A stretch of DNA of 64,000 bases from RPQJ01 sp963846885 (GTDB lineage: Bacteria > Pseudomonadota > Gammaproteobacteria > Steroidobacterales > Steroidobacteraceae): NCBI GenBank assembly GCA_963846885.1, contig CAWJXS010000002.1:136130-200129 (forward strand), read 5' to 3'. Positions 43,250 to 52,242 of the stretch are shown in pieces (position 1 is the first letter of the stretch; each line of letters opens with the position of its first letter). The position numbers and the translations under genes are program-made. The notes under the pieces were generated by a model that worked only from the letters and a program-made list of their open reading frames with translations, was not told the DNA's origin and did no database searches.

Positions 43250-44613
43250 GTGGCCGCCACGATGCCGTCGCGCGCCGTCACCATCAACGCGTCGATCTGG
43301 TCGGGGGTGATCACGTACGGCGGCATGAAATAGACCACGTTGCCGATGGGCCGCAGCAATGCCTCGTGCTCGAGGCCATGACGGTAGACGCGCAGGCCGC
43401 GGCGCTCGCGCCAGTCGAACGGCTGGCGACGGTCGGCGCCGCGCGCGAGTTCGGCCGCGACGATCATGCCGCACTGGCGCACCTCCGCCACGTGCGGAAG
43501 CTCGCCGAGCAGCTCGCACGCGCGCCGGCCAAGGTGCGCGGCAAGACCACGATTGCGCTCGATGACGCCGTCGGTGGCGAAGATGTCGAGTGTGGCGAGC
43601 GCGGCCGAGCAGGCGAGCGCATTGCCGGTGTAGCTGTGCGAATGCAGGAACGCGCGCTGCTGCGCATATTCGTCGTAGAACGCGGCGTACACAGCTTCGC
43701 CCGTGAGTACTACGGACAGGGGCAGGTAACCGCCGGTCAGGCCCTTCGAGAGGCACATGAAATCCGGCGTGATGCCGGCCTGCTCGCAAGCGAACAGCGT
43801 GCCGGTGCGACCGAAACCGACCGCGATCTCGTCCGCGATCAAGTGCACTCCGTGGCGGTCGCAGGTTTCACGCAGCAGCTGCAGATACAGCGGCGAATGC
43901 ATGCGCATGCCCGCGGCACACTGCACCAGGGGCTCGACGATGACCGCGCAGGTCTCGTCGGCATGTTGTGCCAGCAACGCATCCATTCCGGCGATGGCAC
44001 GACGGGCGCAGTCGGCATCGGTCTCGCCCGGTTCACGCGCGTAGGTGTCGGGGGAGGGCGCGATCATCACGTCCATCAGCAGGGGCTGGTAGATCTCGCG
44101 GTACAGCTCCACGTTGCCCACGGCCAGCGCGCCGAGTGTCTCGCCATGGTAGCTGTTGGCCAGCGTGATGAACCGCCGCTTGCGCGACTGCCCCTGGTTG
44201 CGCCAGTAATGAAAGCTCATCTTGATCGCGACTTCGATCGCGCTCGAGCCGTTGTCGGCATAGAAGCAGCGCGTCAGGCCGGGGGGCGCCAGGCGGGTGA
44301 GCCGTTCGGCCAGTTGCACCGCGGGCTCGTGCGTGAAGCCCGCCAGGATCACGTGCTCGAGCTTGCCGAGCTGGGTCGTGATCGCGGCGTTGATGCGCGG
44401 GTTGGCGTGACCGAAGAGGTTCACCCACCATGAGCTCACGGCATCGAGATACCGGCGCCCGTCGTACCCGTAGAGCCAGACCCCCTCGCCGCGCTCGATG
44501 GGGGTGAGCGGCAGCCATTCGTGGTCCTTCATCTGCGTGCAGGGGTGCCAGACAACGTCCAGGTCGCGGCGCGCCAGCGGATGGAGGGGGCGGGGCGGGG
44601 GGGTGAAGGTCAT
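43240..44613 (-). CDS. bioA: Adenosylmethionine-8-amino-7-oxononanoate aminotransferase BioA
   Basis: A PLP enzyme of biotin synthesis that uses S-adenosylmethionine as amino donor. The 457 residues suit BioA. Motifs are VWHPCTQMKDHEWLP at the N terminus, SSWWVNLFGHANPRI, SYHGETLGALAVG, the cofactor Asp in LIADEIAVGFGRTG and the PLP lysine in CLSKGLTGGYLPLS. The next biotin genes are not nearby. The divergent ampD gene starts only 28 bp away. Confidence 0.96.
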   Translation of the reverse strand: MTFTPPPRPLHPLARRDLDVVWHPCTQMKDHEWLPLTPIERGEGVWLYGYDGRRYLDAVSSWWVNLFGHANPRINAAITTQLGKLEHVILAGFTHEPAVQLAERLTRLAPPGLTRCFYADNGSSAIEVAIKMSFHYWRNQGQSRKRRFITLANSYHGETLGALAVGNVELYREIYQPLLMDVMIAPSPDTYAREPGETDADCARRAIAGMDALLAQHADETCAVIVEPLVQCAAGMRMHSPLYLQLLRETCDRHGVHLIADEIAVGFGRTGTLFACEQAGITPDFMCLSKGLTGGYLPLSVVLTGEAVYAAFYDEYAQQRAFLHSHSYTGNALACSAALATLDIFATDGVIERNRGLAAHLGRRACELLGELPHVAEVRQCGMIVAAELARGADRRQPFDWRERRGLRVYRHGLEHEALLRPIGNVVYFMPPYVITPDQIDALMVTARDGIVAATCD

Positions 44614-44641
44614 GCGCGGATTTTAGGGCATCATGTAGGCA

Positions 44642-45253
44642 ATGCGACGACAACGCCCCGCAAACGCTGCTGCGGCCGACTCTACCCTCGACACCGGGCG
44701 CGGCCTGCTCGACTGGGCCCGCCAGGTGCCTTCGCCCAATTGCGACGACCGGCCGGCGGGCGTCGCGGCGGACTTGATCGTCGTGCACGGCATCAGCCTG
44801 CCCCCCGGCGAGTTCGACGGCCCCTGGATCGACCTGCTCTTCACGAACGCCCTGCCGCGCGACAGCCACCCGTATTTCGCTACCGTCGCTGACCTGCGGG
44901 TCTCTGCGCACTTGCTGGTGCGCCGCACCGGCGAGGTGGTGCAGTACGTCCCGTTCCATCGCCGGGCCTGGCACGCGGGGACCTCGTCGTGGCAGGGGCG
45001 CGAGCGCTGCAACGACTATTCGATCGGCATCGAACTCGAAGGCACGGATCACTCGCCCTACGAGTCGGCGCAGTATGCGATGCTCGCGCGCGTGATCGCC
45101 GTGCTTTGCCGCAGATATCCAGACCTCACCCCCGGGCGCATCGTGGGGCACAGCGACGTGGCCCCGGGCCGCAAGAGCGACCCCGGCATGTCTTTCGACT
45201 GGCCGCGGCTGCGGTCGCTCGTCCAGTTCGAACTCGAGGTCGCCCCGGCATGA
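44642..45253 (+). CDS. ampD: 1,6-anhydro-N-acetylmuramyl-L-alanine amidase AmpD
   Basis: A cytosolic zinc amidase that cuts recycled anhydromuropeptides and so keeps AmpR-controlled beta-lactamase low. The 203 residues fit AmpD (E. coli 183). The zinc ligands are visible in IVVHGISLPPG, WHAGTSSWQGRERCNDYSIGIELEG and GHSDVAPGRKSDPG. The stop overlaps the ampE ATG (ATGA), the standard ampDE arrangement. Confidence 0.95.
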   Translation: MRRQRPANAAAADSTLDTGRGLLDWARQVPSPNCDDRPAGVAADLIVVHGISLPPGEFDGPWIDLLFTNALPRDSHPYFATVADLRVSAHLLVRRTGEVVQYVPFHRRAWHAGTSSWQGRERCNDYSIGIELEGTDHSPYESAQYAMLARVIAVLCRRYPDLTPGRIVGHSDVAPGRKSDPGMSFDWPRLRSLVQFELEVAPA

Positions 45254-46161
45254 GCCTGCTCGCGCTGCTTTTTGCGCTGGCCTGCGAGCGCGGCCTCACC
45301 CACCTGCTGCACCTGCGTGAGTGGCGGTGGCTCGATCCCTTGTTCGACTGGGCCGATCGCGCGCTGGCCGGCCAGGCCGGACCGGTGGTTGCCATTGCCG
45401 CGCTGGCCCTGATCGCCTTGCCGGTGCTGCCGGTGCTGCTGGTGGCGCGCTGGCTCGATCCGCACCTGCTCGGGTTGCTGCAGTTTGCGTTTGCGGTGTT
45501 CGTGCTGTTGTTCGCGTTCGGCCCGCGCGACCTCAAGGACGAGGTCGACGACTATGCCGACGCACTCGAGCGCCACGACCGCGACGCAGCCTTGCGCCGC
45601 GGCAAGGAACTGCTCGAGTCCAGCCCCATTCCGCACGGGCTCGGCGCACGCGAGGCGGTGGAGGATGCGATCTTCATCCAGGCCAATAACCGCATTTTCG
45701 GCGTCATCTTCTGGTTCATGCTGCTCGGCCCTGCCGGCGCCTGGCTCTATCGCGTCAGCGACATGCTGCGCCGGCGCGCGGCGTTCGAGGCGGCGCGCCA
45801 GGGCGTTCCGCGCATGCGGGGCGACCTCGGCACGCAACTGACGGCAGTTCATGGTGTGTTGGCGTGGTTGCCGGCACGCTTGACTGCATTGGCGTATGCG
45901 CTGGCCGGCAGCTTCGAAGACGCGGTCGGCAACTGGCGCTCCGCCGTCGTTCGCGTCGGCACGCCGGCGGGTGTCCTTGATCGCGCCGAGGACTTGCTCG
46001 CCCGCGTGGGTCGTGGCTCGCTGCAGCCCAGCCTTGCCGCTGTCGCGCCCGAGGCGCTGGACGTCGCGACGGTGCGCGGCGCATGGCGCATCGTGCAGCG
46101 TTCGCTCTGGATCTGGCTCAGCGCGATCGCACTGCTGGTCATCACTGGCGCTGCGGTCTGA
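45250..46161 (+). CDS. ampE: Regulatory inner-membrane protein AmpE
   Basis: A 303-residue membrane protein, close to E. coli AmpE (284). It has an N-terminal membrane segment, paired segments near residues 40-90 (VVAIAALALIALPVLPVLLVA, LQFAFAVFVLLFAFGPRDLKD), the conserved EDAIFIQANNRIFGVIFWFMLLGPAG block, and a final membrane helix at the C terminus. It is cotranslated with ampD. It is proposed to sense the envelope in beta-lactamase induction; the mechanism is unclear. Confidence 0.9.
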   Translation: MSLLALLFALACERGLTHLLHLREWRWLDPLFDWADRALAGQAGPVVAIAALALIALPVLPVLLVARWLDPHLLGLLQFAFAVFVLLFAFGPRDLKDEVDDYADALERHDRDAALRRGKELLESSPIPHGLGAREAVEDAIFIQANNRIFGVIFWFMLLGPAGAWLYRVSDMLRRRAAFEAARQGVPRMRGDLGTQLTAVHGVLAWLPARLTALAYALAGSFEDAVGNWRSAVVRVGTPAGVLDRAEDLLARVGRGSLQPSLAAVAPEALDVATVRGAWRIVQRSLWIWLSAIALLVITGAAV

Positions 46162-46193
46162 ACGCTGCGATCCGCAGGATGGCGTCCTTGAGC

Positions 46194-47080
46194 ATGCAGT
46201 CCTCTTTCCTGTGCAGCGGCATGCGCTGGCTGGCTGCGGTCGCGGTCTGCTGCGCGCTTGGGATTCCCGCCGCGACGGCCGCTGCGCGTCCCGCCACTGC
46301 GAATCATCAGCCTTGCTCCCAGCCTGACCGAGATTGCATACGCGGCAGGAGCGGGAAACCTGCTCGTCGGCGCGGTGGAGTTCAGCGACTTTCCCGCTGC
46401 GGCCAAAGCGGTGCCGCGCGTGGGCGACGCCTGGCGGGTAGACGCCGAAAGGGTCATCGCGCTGCGGCCCGATGTCGTGCTGGTGTGGCCCACCGGTACC
46501 CCGGAGACGACGATCGAACGCCTGCGAGCGCTGGGCCTCAACGTCGTCGACGTGCCGACACAGAGCCTGGCCGACGTGCCGCAGGCGCTGCGGCAAGTGG
46601 GTCGGCTCGCGGGGACTTCCGCGGTGGCGGAGCGCGCTGCGCTCGAGTTCGAACGCCGGGTGACGCTGCAGCGCGCGCGTTATTCACAGCCGCCCGCAGC
46701 TGACGGTGTTCATACAGATCGACGATGAGCCGATCTTCACCGTCAACGGCCGGCACGTGATCAGCGAGATCGTGACGCTGTGCGGCGGCCGCAACGTGTT
46801 CGCCGACCTGCCGCAACTGGCGCCGCCGATTGCGGCAGAGGCCGTGCTTGCGGCCGACCCGCAGGTGATCCTGAGCACCGACGATACGATCGCGAACCCG
46901 CGCGCGTTCTGGCAACGATGGCCGCGGATGCGTGCGGTGCAGGGCGACACCGTGTTCAAGGTGTCGTCGGATCTGGTGACGCGCGCGTCGCCCCGGCTCG
47001 CGCAGGGCGTCGAGGTGACCTGCGCTGCGCTCGAGCAGGCGCGGCAGCGCCTCTCGTCTGCGTCGCAAGACGCTCGTTAA
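46194..47080 (+). pseudogene. btuF: Cobalamin-binding periplasmic protein BtuF with two apparent +1 frameshifts
   Basis: The pieces of one BtuF-like protein lie in successive frames. Frame 1 gives a signal peptide (MRWLAAVAVCCALGIPAATA). Frame 2, from about 46292, gives LRIISLAPSLTEIAYAAGAG and RPDVVLVWPTGTPETTIERL. Frame 3, from about 46690, gives VFIQIDDEPIFTVNGRHVISE and the C-terminal lobe ending DAR. Each joint needs one C skipped at a CCC codon (CGT CCC GCC and CCG CCC GCA). Together they form a normal-length type III solute-binding protein. Neighbouring B12 genes support BtuF over siderophore binding. Either a broken gene or two assembly errors. ATGs at 46179, 46194 and 46221 are all possible. 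Confidence 0.75.
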
Positions 47081-47150
47081 GCCTCGCGACGCGGCTGCGC
47101 CTGACTGGCAGGTTAACTAGAGCGAGAGGGGCGCATAGCTCCATCCCACT

Positions 47151-47254
47151 CTCCCGGGTACAAGTCCCGGGAGACACGCCGTAAATACGTCCCTGTAGGC
47201 TCGCGCGCGCCGTCCATGGCGCGCGACGGTCTCCCGAGAACTTGTACCCGGGAG
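47151..47254 (+). repeat. Hairpin repeat family 2, copy 1
   Basis: A 104-bp imperfect palindrome. The outer arms CTCCCGGGTACAAGT (47151-47165) and ACTTGTACCCGGGAG (47240-47254) pair perfectly; inner GGGAGAC pairs with GTCTCCC. Between them lies a 53-nt core (47176-47228) that includes GTAAATACGTCCCTGTAGGC and its own hairpin CGCGCGCC-GTCCAT-GGCGCGCG. Confidence 0.9.
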
Positions 47255-47404
47255 GATGTGCTGGCGCCTCGCGCGAGCTCAGCTCGCGCAGCGGCGACCG
47301 TGCAGTGTGCGTTGGGCGTCGCTGCAGCTGGCGCGCTGTTGCGCCAACGATATGCCTGGCGATATGCACAGCGCGCCTGCCGGCTGCGGCAGTGCGATGC
47401 ACTA
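47255..47404. other. Palindrome-rich DNA between the two family-2 copies
   Basis: About 150 bp with no gene. It contains further inverted repeats, for example GCGCGAGC-TCA-GCTCGCGC near 47271-47289 and GCGCGCTGT (47331-47339) paired with ACAGCGCGC (47368-47376). Confidence 0.6.
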
Positions 47405-47520
47405 GCGGATGGTCGCTATCGCGTGCGGAAGACCGTCGCGCGCCATGGACGGCGCGCGCGAGCCTACAGGGACGTATTTACGGCGTGTCTTCCGGCAGCG
47501 ACCGGATAGCGACCGTCCGC
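47405..47520 (-). repeat. Hairpin repeat family 2, copy 2
   Basis: The 53-nt core (47434-47486) is the exact reverse complement of copy 1's core. The arms are different: outer GCGGATGGTCGCTATC pairs with GATAGCGACCGTCCGC at 15 of 16 positions, inner GGAAGAC with GTCTTCC. Relative to copy 1 (GGGAGAC / GTCTCCC) a G-C pair has become A-T on both sides, a compensatory change. Confidence 0.9.
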
Positions 47521-47571
47521 AGCTGCGGCTCGCACGACGCTGCAGCTCAGCGCAGTGCGCTGCGCCAGCGC

Positions 47572-48117
47572 TCAGCGCCGCCGCCACAGCACCTCACTGC
47601 CATGTTCATGCCGCGCCAGCACGCGAGCAATCACGAACAGCAGGTCGGACAGCCGGTTGAGGTACTGCGGTACCTCGGGCGCGACGAATTCCGCCCGCGC
47701 CAGCGCCCACACGCGGCGTTCCGCGCGCCGTGCAACGGTGCGCGCAAGGTGGCACGCAGCCGCGGCTTGGCCGCCGCCCGGCAGGATGAAGTCCTTGAGC
47801 GGCGGCAACCCCTCGTTGTACGAATCGAGCTCCTGCTCGAGCCGGTCGACGTAGGCGGTGGTGATGGCGCGATGGCCGGGGATACAGAGTTCGCCGCCCA
47901 GGTCGAAGAGGTCGTGCTGGATCTCCGTGAGCGTCGCGCGCACCGCATCCGGCAGGCTCGGCACCGCCAGGACCACGCCCAGCGCGCTGTTGGCTTCGTC
48001 CACGGTTCCGTACGCCTCGACGCGCAGGTGCTCCTTGGGCACCCGCATGCCATCGCCGAGGCCCGTGCTGCCGTCGTCGCCGGTACGGGTGTAGATCCTG
48101 CTCAGTCGATGGCCCAT
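47572..48117 (-). CDS. PduO-type ATP:cob(I)alamin adenosyltransferase
   Basis: A 181-residue enzyme that makes adenosylcobalamin, the cofactor of NrdJ. The N-terminal ATP-binding signature RIYTRTGDDGSTGLGDG is exact, followed by VEAYGTVDEANSALG, then FILPGGGQAAAACHLARTVARRAER and the C-terminal YLNRLSDLLFVIAR. It starts 33 nt after the btuB stop on the same strand, so it should come under the same cobalamin riboswitch. The frame upstream is open through btuB in another phase, but ATG at 48117 begins the recognised domain. Confidence 0.94.
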   Translation of the reverse strand: MGHRLSRIYTRTGDDGSTGLGDGMRVPKEHLRVEAYGTVDEANSALGVVLAVPSLPDAVRATLTEIQHDLFDLGGELCIPGHRAITTAYVDRLEQELDSYNEGLPPLKDFILPGGGQAAAACHLARTVARRAERRVWALARAEFVAPEVPQYLNRLSDLLFVIARVLARHEHGSEVLWRRR

Positions 48118-48149
48118 CGCGGTTCCTTGCCTTGATTGAGGGTGTGCAG

Positions 48150-50045
48150 TTATTTGCGCCCTGCGGCGCCCGGAGCGTAACGCATCGCGACGTAAACGCC
48201 GCGGTCGGGAGTGTTGTACGTGCTGGCGAGCTCGTAGTCCTCGTCCAGCAGGTTCTCCACGCGCCCGATCAGCGCGAGGCGCGGCGTCACCTGCCAGGAG
48301 GCCGTCAGGTTCGCGAGCACGTAGCTGTCCAGCGTGACGTCGGTTGGAAACCCGAAGTCCTTGCGCTCGCCGGTCGCGAGCACGTCGAGGCCCAGCAGCA
48401 CCGCCGGACCGAATGCGCGCGTGAGACTGAGGGTCAGGCTTTCCTCGGCGCGGCGCAGCAACGGTGAATCGTCGGCAAGATCGCGCGGCTCCTGGTAAAT
48501 CGCCTCGACGCGCGCCTGCCAGGCGGTGCCGCGATAGGCCCAGGAGGCCTCGATGCCTTCGATGCGCGCTTCCGCGACGTTCTGGTTGACGCCGACGAAC
48601 GGATCGAATGACACCACGGTGAAGTCGATCAGGTCTTCGATGTCGTTGTGGAACGCCGAAAACTCGAGGCTCTGGCGCTCGGTCAGCGCGTGGCGCACGC
48701 CCACTTCGTAGTTGCGCGACTGCTCGGGCTCGAGCTGCGGGTTGCCGCCGAAGCCAAAGCGATCCGTTGCGTCGGGCGCGCGGAAGCCGCTGCCGGCCAA
48801 CGCGTAGACGCGCGTGCGCCGCTCGTTGAAGGCATACCCGTACTCGGCGTTCCACGTGACGGCGGTGCCGGCAGTTTCGTGATCGGTGTAACCCAGGGCG
48901 AGCAGCGCGCTGTGCGCACCCAGCGTGATGCGGTCCTGCACGAAGAGATTCACCGAGTCCGTGTCGGCTTCGAAGCCTTCGCCGAAGGATTCGCTGTTGG
49001 CCTGCTCGCGGTAATACATCCCGCCGACGCTCAGCGCGTGCATTCCGGCCGGCTGCCAGTCGTACTGGGCATCGAACGTGTTGCGGTCCGTCTCGAGGAA
49101 ATCCGGCGACTGGTTCTGCTGGATCTCGTCTTCCATGTGCGAGAACGAGAACCGCGCCGTGCCCTTGGTCCCGACGGGTAGCCGGACCTCGGCCGACGCC
49201 GTCGAGGTCACGAAGTCCTGGTCGACCGGCGTCAGGAAGAAATCGGAATACTCGGAATTGCCCGACGTGCGCCAGTAGCGCAGCGCGACGTCGGCTGCCC
49301 CGACGTCCGCACGCAGCGCAAGGCTGGTATTGAGGTTGTCGAAGCCGCGATCGACCGTGTCGTCCGTACGCGTCGGGAAGCCCGCGCTGTCCAGCCACGA
49401 GACGCCCAGGTCGAGGCCTGCCTGCTCGCCGAGCTCGAAGCCGCCGACGAGGCTCGCACGGCGCGTGTCGTAATCGCCGTAGCCGGCTTCCATGACCCAG
49501 CCCGTCTGCGAGCCGCGCCGCGTGACGATGTTGACGACGCCGCCAATGGCGTCGCTGCCCCAGACTGCGGAGCGCGGACCCTTGACCACCTCGATGCGTT
49601 CGATCATGTCGGGTGCGATGTTCTGCAGGGCCGGCAGGCCGATGGTGCCCGGATTGATGCGGATGCCATCGACGAGCACCAGCGTGTGGTTGCTCTCGGC
49701 GCCACGGATGAAGAGCGCCGTCGGCTGGCCCGGGCCGCCGTTACGCCCGAGGTCGAAACCCGCGTGGAATCGCAGCAGTTCGGCGGCATCGCCGGCATTG
49801 CTGCGTTCGATGGTGTCGCGGTCGATCAGCACGACCGGCGCGAGCACCTCATCGATGGGCGTCGGCACGCGTGTCGCGGTGACGATGACGGTCGCCGCGG
49901 GCTCGCGCAGCGATGCGTCGTCGTCCGCCCGCACGGCCGCGGGCTGCAACAGCGCGGTCGCCGCGCCGACGGTGAGCAGCCCATGAATGGAGACGCGCAG
50001 AAGCGAAGAAGACCGCGCGCACGCGGCTCCGGAAAGAAAAGACAT
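48150..50045 (-). CDS. btuB: Outer-membrane vitamin B12 receptor BtuB
   Basis: A 631-residue TonB-dependent receptor (E. coli BtuB 614). A signal sequence ends near AAVRADD, a TonB-box-like VIVTATRVPTPIDEV follows, then the plug domain with LFIRGAESNHTLVLVDGIRI and IERIEVVKGPRSAVWGSDAIGGVVNIVTR, and a beta-barrel ending with an aromatic-rich MRYAPGAAGRK. The cobalamin riboswitch in its leader makes B12 the likely ligand. ATG at 50045 starts the signal peptide; the longer frame runs into the riboswitch. It is followed by the adenosyltransferase gene. Confidence 0.94.
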   Translation of the reverse strand: MSFLSGAACARSSSLLRVSIHGLLTVGAATALLQPAAVRADDDASLREPAATVIVTATRVPTPIDEVLAPVVLIDRDTIERSNAGDAAELLRFHAGFDLGRNGGPGQPTALFIRGAESNHTLVLVDGIRINPGTIGLPALQNIAPDMIERIEVVKGPRSAVWGSDAIGGVVNIVTRRGSQTGWVMEAGYGDYDTRRASLVGGFELGEQAGLDLGVSWLDSAGFPTRTDDTVDRGFDNLNTSLALRADVGAADVALRYWRTSGNSEYSDFFLTPVDQDFVTSTASAEVRLPVGTKGTARFSFSHMEDEIQQNQSPDFLETDRNTFDAQYDWQPAGMHALSVGGMYYREQANSESFGEGFEADTDSVNLFVQDRITLGAHSALLALGYTDHETAGTAVTWNAEYGYAFNERRTRVYALAGSGFRAPDATDRFGFGGNPQLEPEQSRNYEVGVRHALTERQSLEFSAFHNDIEDLIDFTVVSFDPFVGVNQNVAEARIEGIEASWAYRGTAWQARVEAIYQEPRDLADDSPLLRRAEESLTLSLTRAFGPAVLLGLDVLATGERKDFGFPTDVTLDSYVLANLTASWQVTPRLALIGRVENLLDEDYELASTYNTPDRGVYVAMRYAPGAAGRK

Positions 50046-50189
50046 CTGATTTGCCACACCCCGTGCCTGCGCCCTTGCGAACGCAATGAAAATTCCAGCG
50101 ACGGGGCGGATGGGTGGCGGAGCGGGGACGGCAATCGCGACTTCGGACTGCCAGCCGAGTTCCTGCCGCTCGCCCACCGCGAAGCTGGT

Positions 50190-50392
50190 CTCGATCGACA
50201 GGCCGGTCTCCGGGCTCTCGAGCGGGCTCTTGCGGGCCCTGCCTGCATCCCCTTCCCACGCTTGCGCGCAGTGGGTGCCGGACCTTGCGGACCGGGCGAT
50301 GCGGTTTCACTCGACTACCGTTGCGGGGGCAGCGCCGGAATCTGACCGGCTTCCCGTTCTCCCTGAGCCTGCGCTCGCGGGATCACCTATCG
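50190..50392 (-). promoter_or_regulatory. Adenosylcobalamin riboswitch of btuB
   Basis: On the minus strand the leader carries the cobalamin riboswitch landmarks in order: TAGGTGATCCC at the 5' end, GGGAAGCCGGTCAGATTCC, then the core GCTGCCCCCGCAACGGTA, and the B12 box region GAGCCCGGAGACCGGCCTG near 50196-50218. About 145 nt remain before the btuB ATG for the expression platform. Binding of adenosylcobalamin should lower expression of btuB and the adenosyltransferase. Confidence 0.9.
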
Positions 50393-50422
50393 AAGGCCGC
50401 AAGGTAGGGAACGCAGGAGGCC

Positions 50423-51241
50423 ATGTCAAGGACGCCGCGGTACTATGCCGGTTCGTCACCCTGGAACGACTCCATGCCGCATTCCGAGTTTCTCGCGACC
50501 GCGCTCGAGGCTGCCCGTGCCGCAGACGACGTCGTGCGTCACTACTATCAGCGCAACCTCAAGATCACGATCAAGGCCGACAAGTCGCCGGTGACCGAAG
50601 CCGACGTCGAGACCGAGAAAGCGATCCGCGCGCACATTGCCGCGCGTTATCCGGCCCATGGTTTTCATGGCGAGGAAACGGGCACCTCCGCACTCGACGC
50701 CGACTACGTCTGGTTCGTCGACCCGATCGACGGCACCAAGGCCTTCGTGCGCGAATACCCGATGTTCTCGACCCAGATCGCGCTGATGCACAAGGGCAAG
50801 CTGATCGTCGGCGTGTCGTCGGCGCCCGTGTATGGCGAACTCGCCTATGGCGAGATTGGCGTCGGCGCCTGGCTGAACGACCAGCCGCTGCGCGTGAGCA
50901 GCATCGACACGATCGAAGATGCCGCGTTGTCCACCGGCAACCTCAAGTCGCTGGCGACGGGCCCGCGTTGGCCGGCTTTCGGCCGCCTGGTCGGCCGCTT
51001 GAGCCGCATCCGCGGCTACGGCGACTTCCTGCACTATCACCTGCTGGCTGCCGGTCGCATCGACGCCGTCGTCGAGTCCGACGTCAACATCCTCGACGTC
51101 GGCGCTTGTGCGGTGATCGTCGAGGCGGCGGGCGGCAAGTTCACGGATCTCGCGGGGCAGCCTTTCACGCCGCAGAGCACGGGCGTGCTCGCGACCAATG
51201 GCAAGCTGCACGCGTCTGTGCACGCGGCGATCCATGCCTGA
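50423..51241 (+). CDS. Inositol monophosphatase-family phosphatase (HisN-like)
   Basis: A lithium-sensitive metal-dependent phosphatase of 255 to 272 residues. The metal-site motifs are HGEETG, then WFVDPIDGTKAF, and the third Asp in NILDVGACAVIVEAAGG. The closest pattern is the HisN or histidinol-phosphatase-like group. Substrates of this family vary, so the role in histidine synthesis is only a suggestion. Two starts are possible: ATG 50423 (AGGAGG is very close to it) and ATG 50474, where the family sequence SEFLATALEAARAAD begins. Confidence 0.85.
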   Translation: MSRTPRYYAGSSPWNDSMPHSEFLATALEAARAADDVVRHYYQRNLKITIKADKSPVTEADVETEKAIRAHIAARYPAHGFHGEETGTSALDADYVWFVDPIDGTKAFVREYPMFSTQIALMHKGKLIVGVSSAPVYGELAYGEIGVGAWLNDQPLRVSSIDTIEDAALSTGNLKSLATGPRWPAFGRLVGRLSRIRGYGDFLHYHLLAAGRIDAVVESDVNILDVGACAVIVEAAGGKFTDLAGQPFTPQSTGVLATNGKLHASVHAAIHA

Positions 51242-51268
51242 GTCTGGACCAACACAAGGAGGACAAGG

Positions 51269-52220
51269 ATGAGCGCGAAGAAAATCATTGCGGTGGCAGG
51301 CGCGACGGGCGCGCAGGGCGGCGGGCTCGTGCGCTCCATCCTGGCGGACAAGGGCGGCGAATTCTCAGTGCGTGCGATCACGCGTGATCCGGCGTCGCCG
51401 CAAGCGCGCGCACTCGCTGCGGCAGGAGCAGAAGTCGTCGCGGCCGACGTCAGCGACCGTTCCGCCATCGCGCGTGCGTTTGCCGGGGCCTACGGCGCCT
51501 ACTGCGTGACGTTCTTCTGGAATCATTTTTCACCGGACCAGGAGCGCGCCGAGGCGCATGCCATGGCCGATGCTGCGCGGGAGGCGGGCGTGCAGCACGT
51601 GGTCTGGTCCACGCTCGAGGACACGCGCCGCTGGGTGAAGCTCGACGACGACCGCATGCCGACGCTGATGGGCCATTACAAGGTGCCGCATTTCGACGTG
51701 AAGGGCGAAGCCGACGAGTACTTCCGCGCCACGGGCGTGCCGACGACATGCATGCTCACGTCCTTCTACTGGGACAACCTGATTCACTTCGGCATGGGGC
51801 CGAAGGCCGGACCCGACGGCAAGCTGTATTTCGCATTGCCGATGGGCAGTCGGCCGTTGCCCGGCATCGCGGCCGAGGACATCGGTCGTTGCGCGCACGG
51901 CATCTTCAAGCGGGGCAAGGAATTCGCGGGCCGCACCATTGGCGTTGCCGGGGAACACCTCACCGGCGCACAGATGGCGGCCGGACTGACGCCGCGTGCT
52001 CGGCCGCGAGGTGGTGCACCAGGACGTGCCGTTCGACGTCTACCGCGGCCTGGGATTTCCAGGCGCCGAGGACCTCGGCAACATGTTCCAGTTCAAGCAC
52101 GACTTCAACGCCGAATTCTGTGCCGCGCGCAGCGTGGAGCTGTCGCGCTCGCTCAATCCGCAGTTGCAGGATTTCGCCACTTGGGCTGCGGCGCACGCCG
52201 CCGAGATTCCAATCACGTGA
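51269..52220 (+). CDS. NmrA-family NAD(P)-binding protein with an apparent +1 frameshift
   Basis: An NmrA/HSCARG-like Rossmann protein. The N terminus carries IIAVAGATGAQGGGLV (dinucleotide loop); later motifs are AYCVTFFWNHF, VWSTLEDTRRWV, KGEADEYFRATGVPTTCMLTSF and GRTIGVAGEHLTGAQ. After GLT (about 51986) the frame becomes arginine-rich junk, while the next frame supplies GREVVHQDVPFDVYRGLGFP to a normal C terminus ending IPIT at 52220. One base must be skipped near 51985-51995. Family members sense redox cofactor state; the function here is unknown. It lies 27 bp after the phosphatase gene. Confidence 0.75.
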
Positions 52221-52242
52221 CGCCGACCCGGCTGGCCGCGAC

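Noticed and set aside
47081..47571. Transposase remnant between btuF and the adenosyltransferase
   Set aside because: No frame in this stretch shows a transposase or any other domain; it is explained by palindromes and the two family-2 hairpins.
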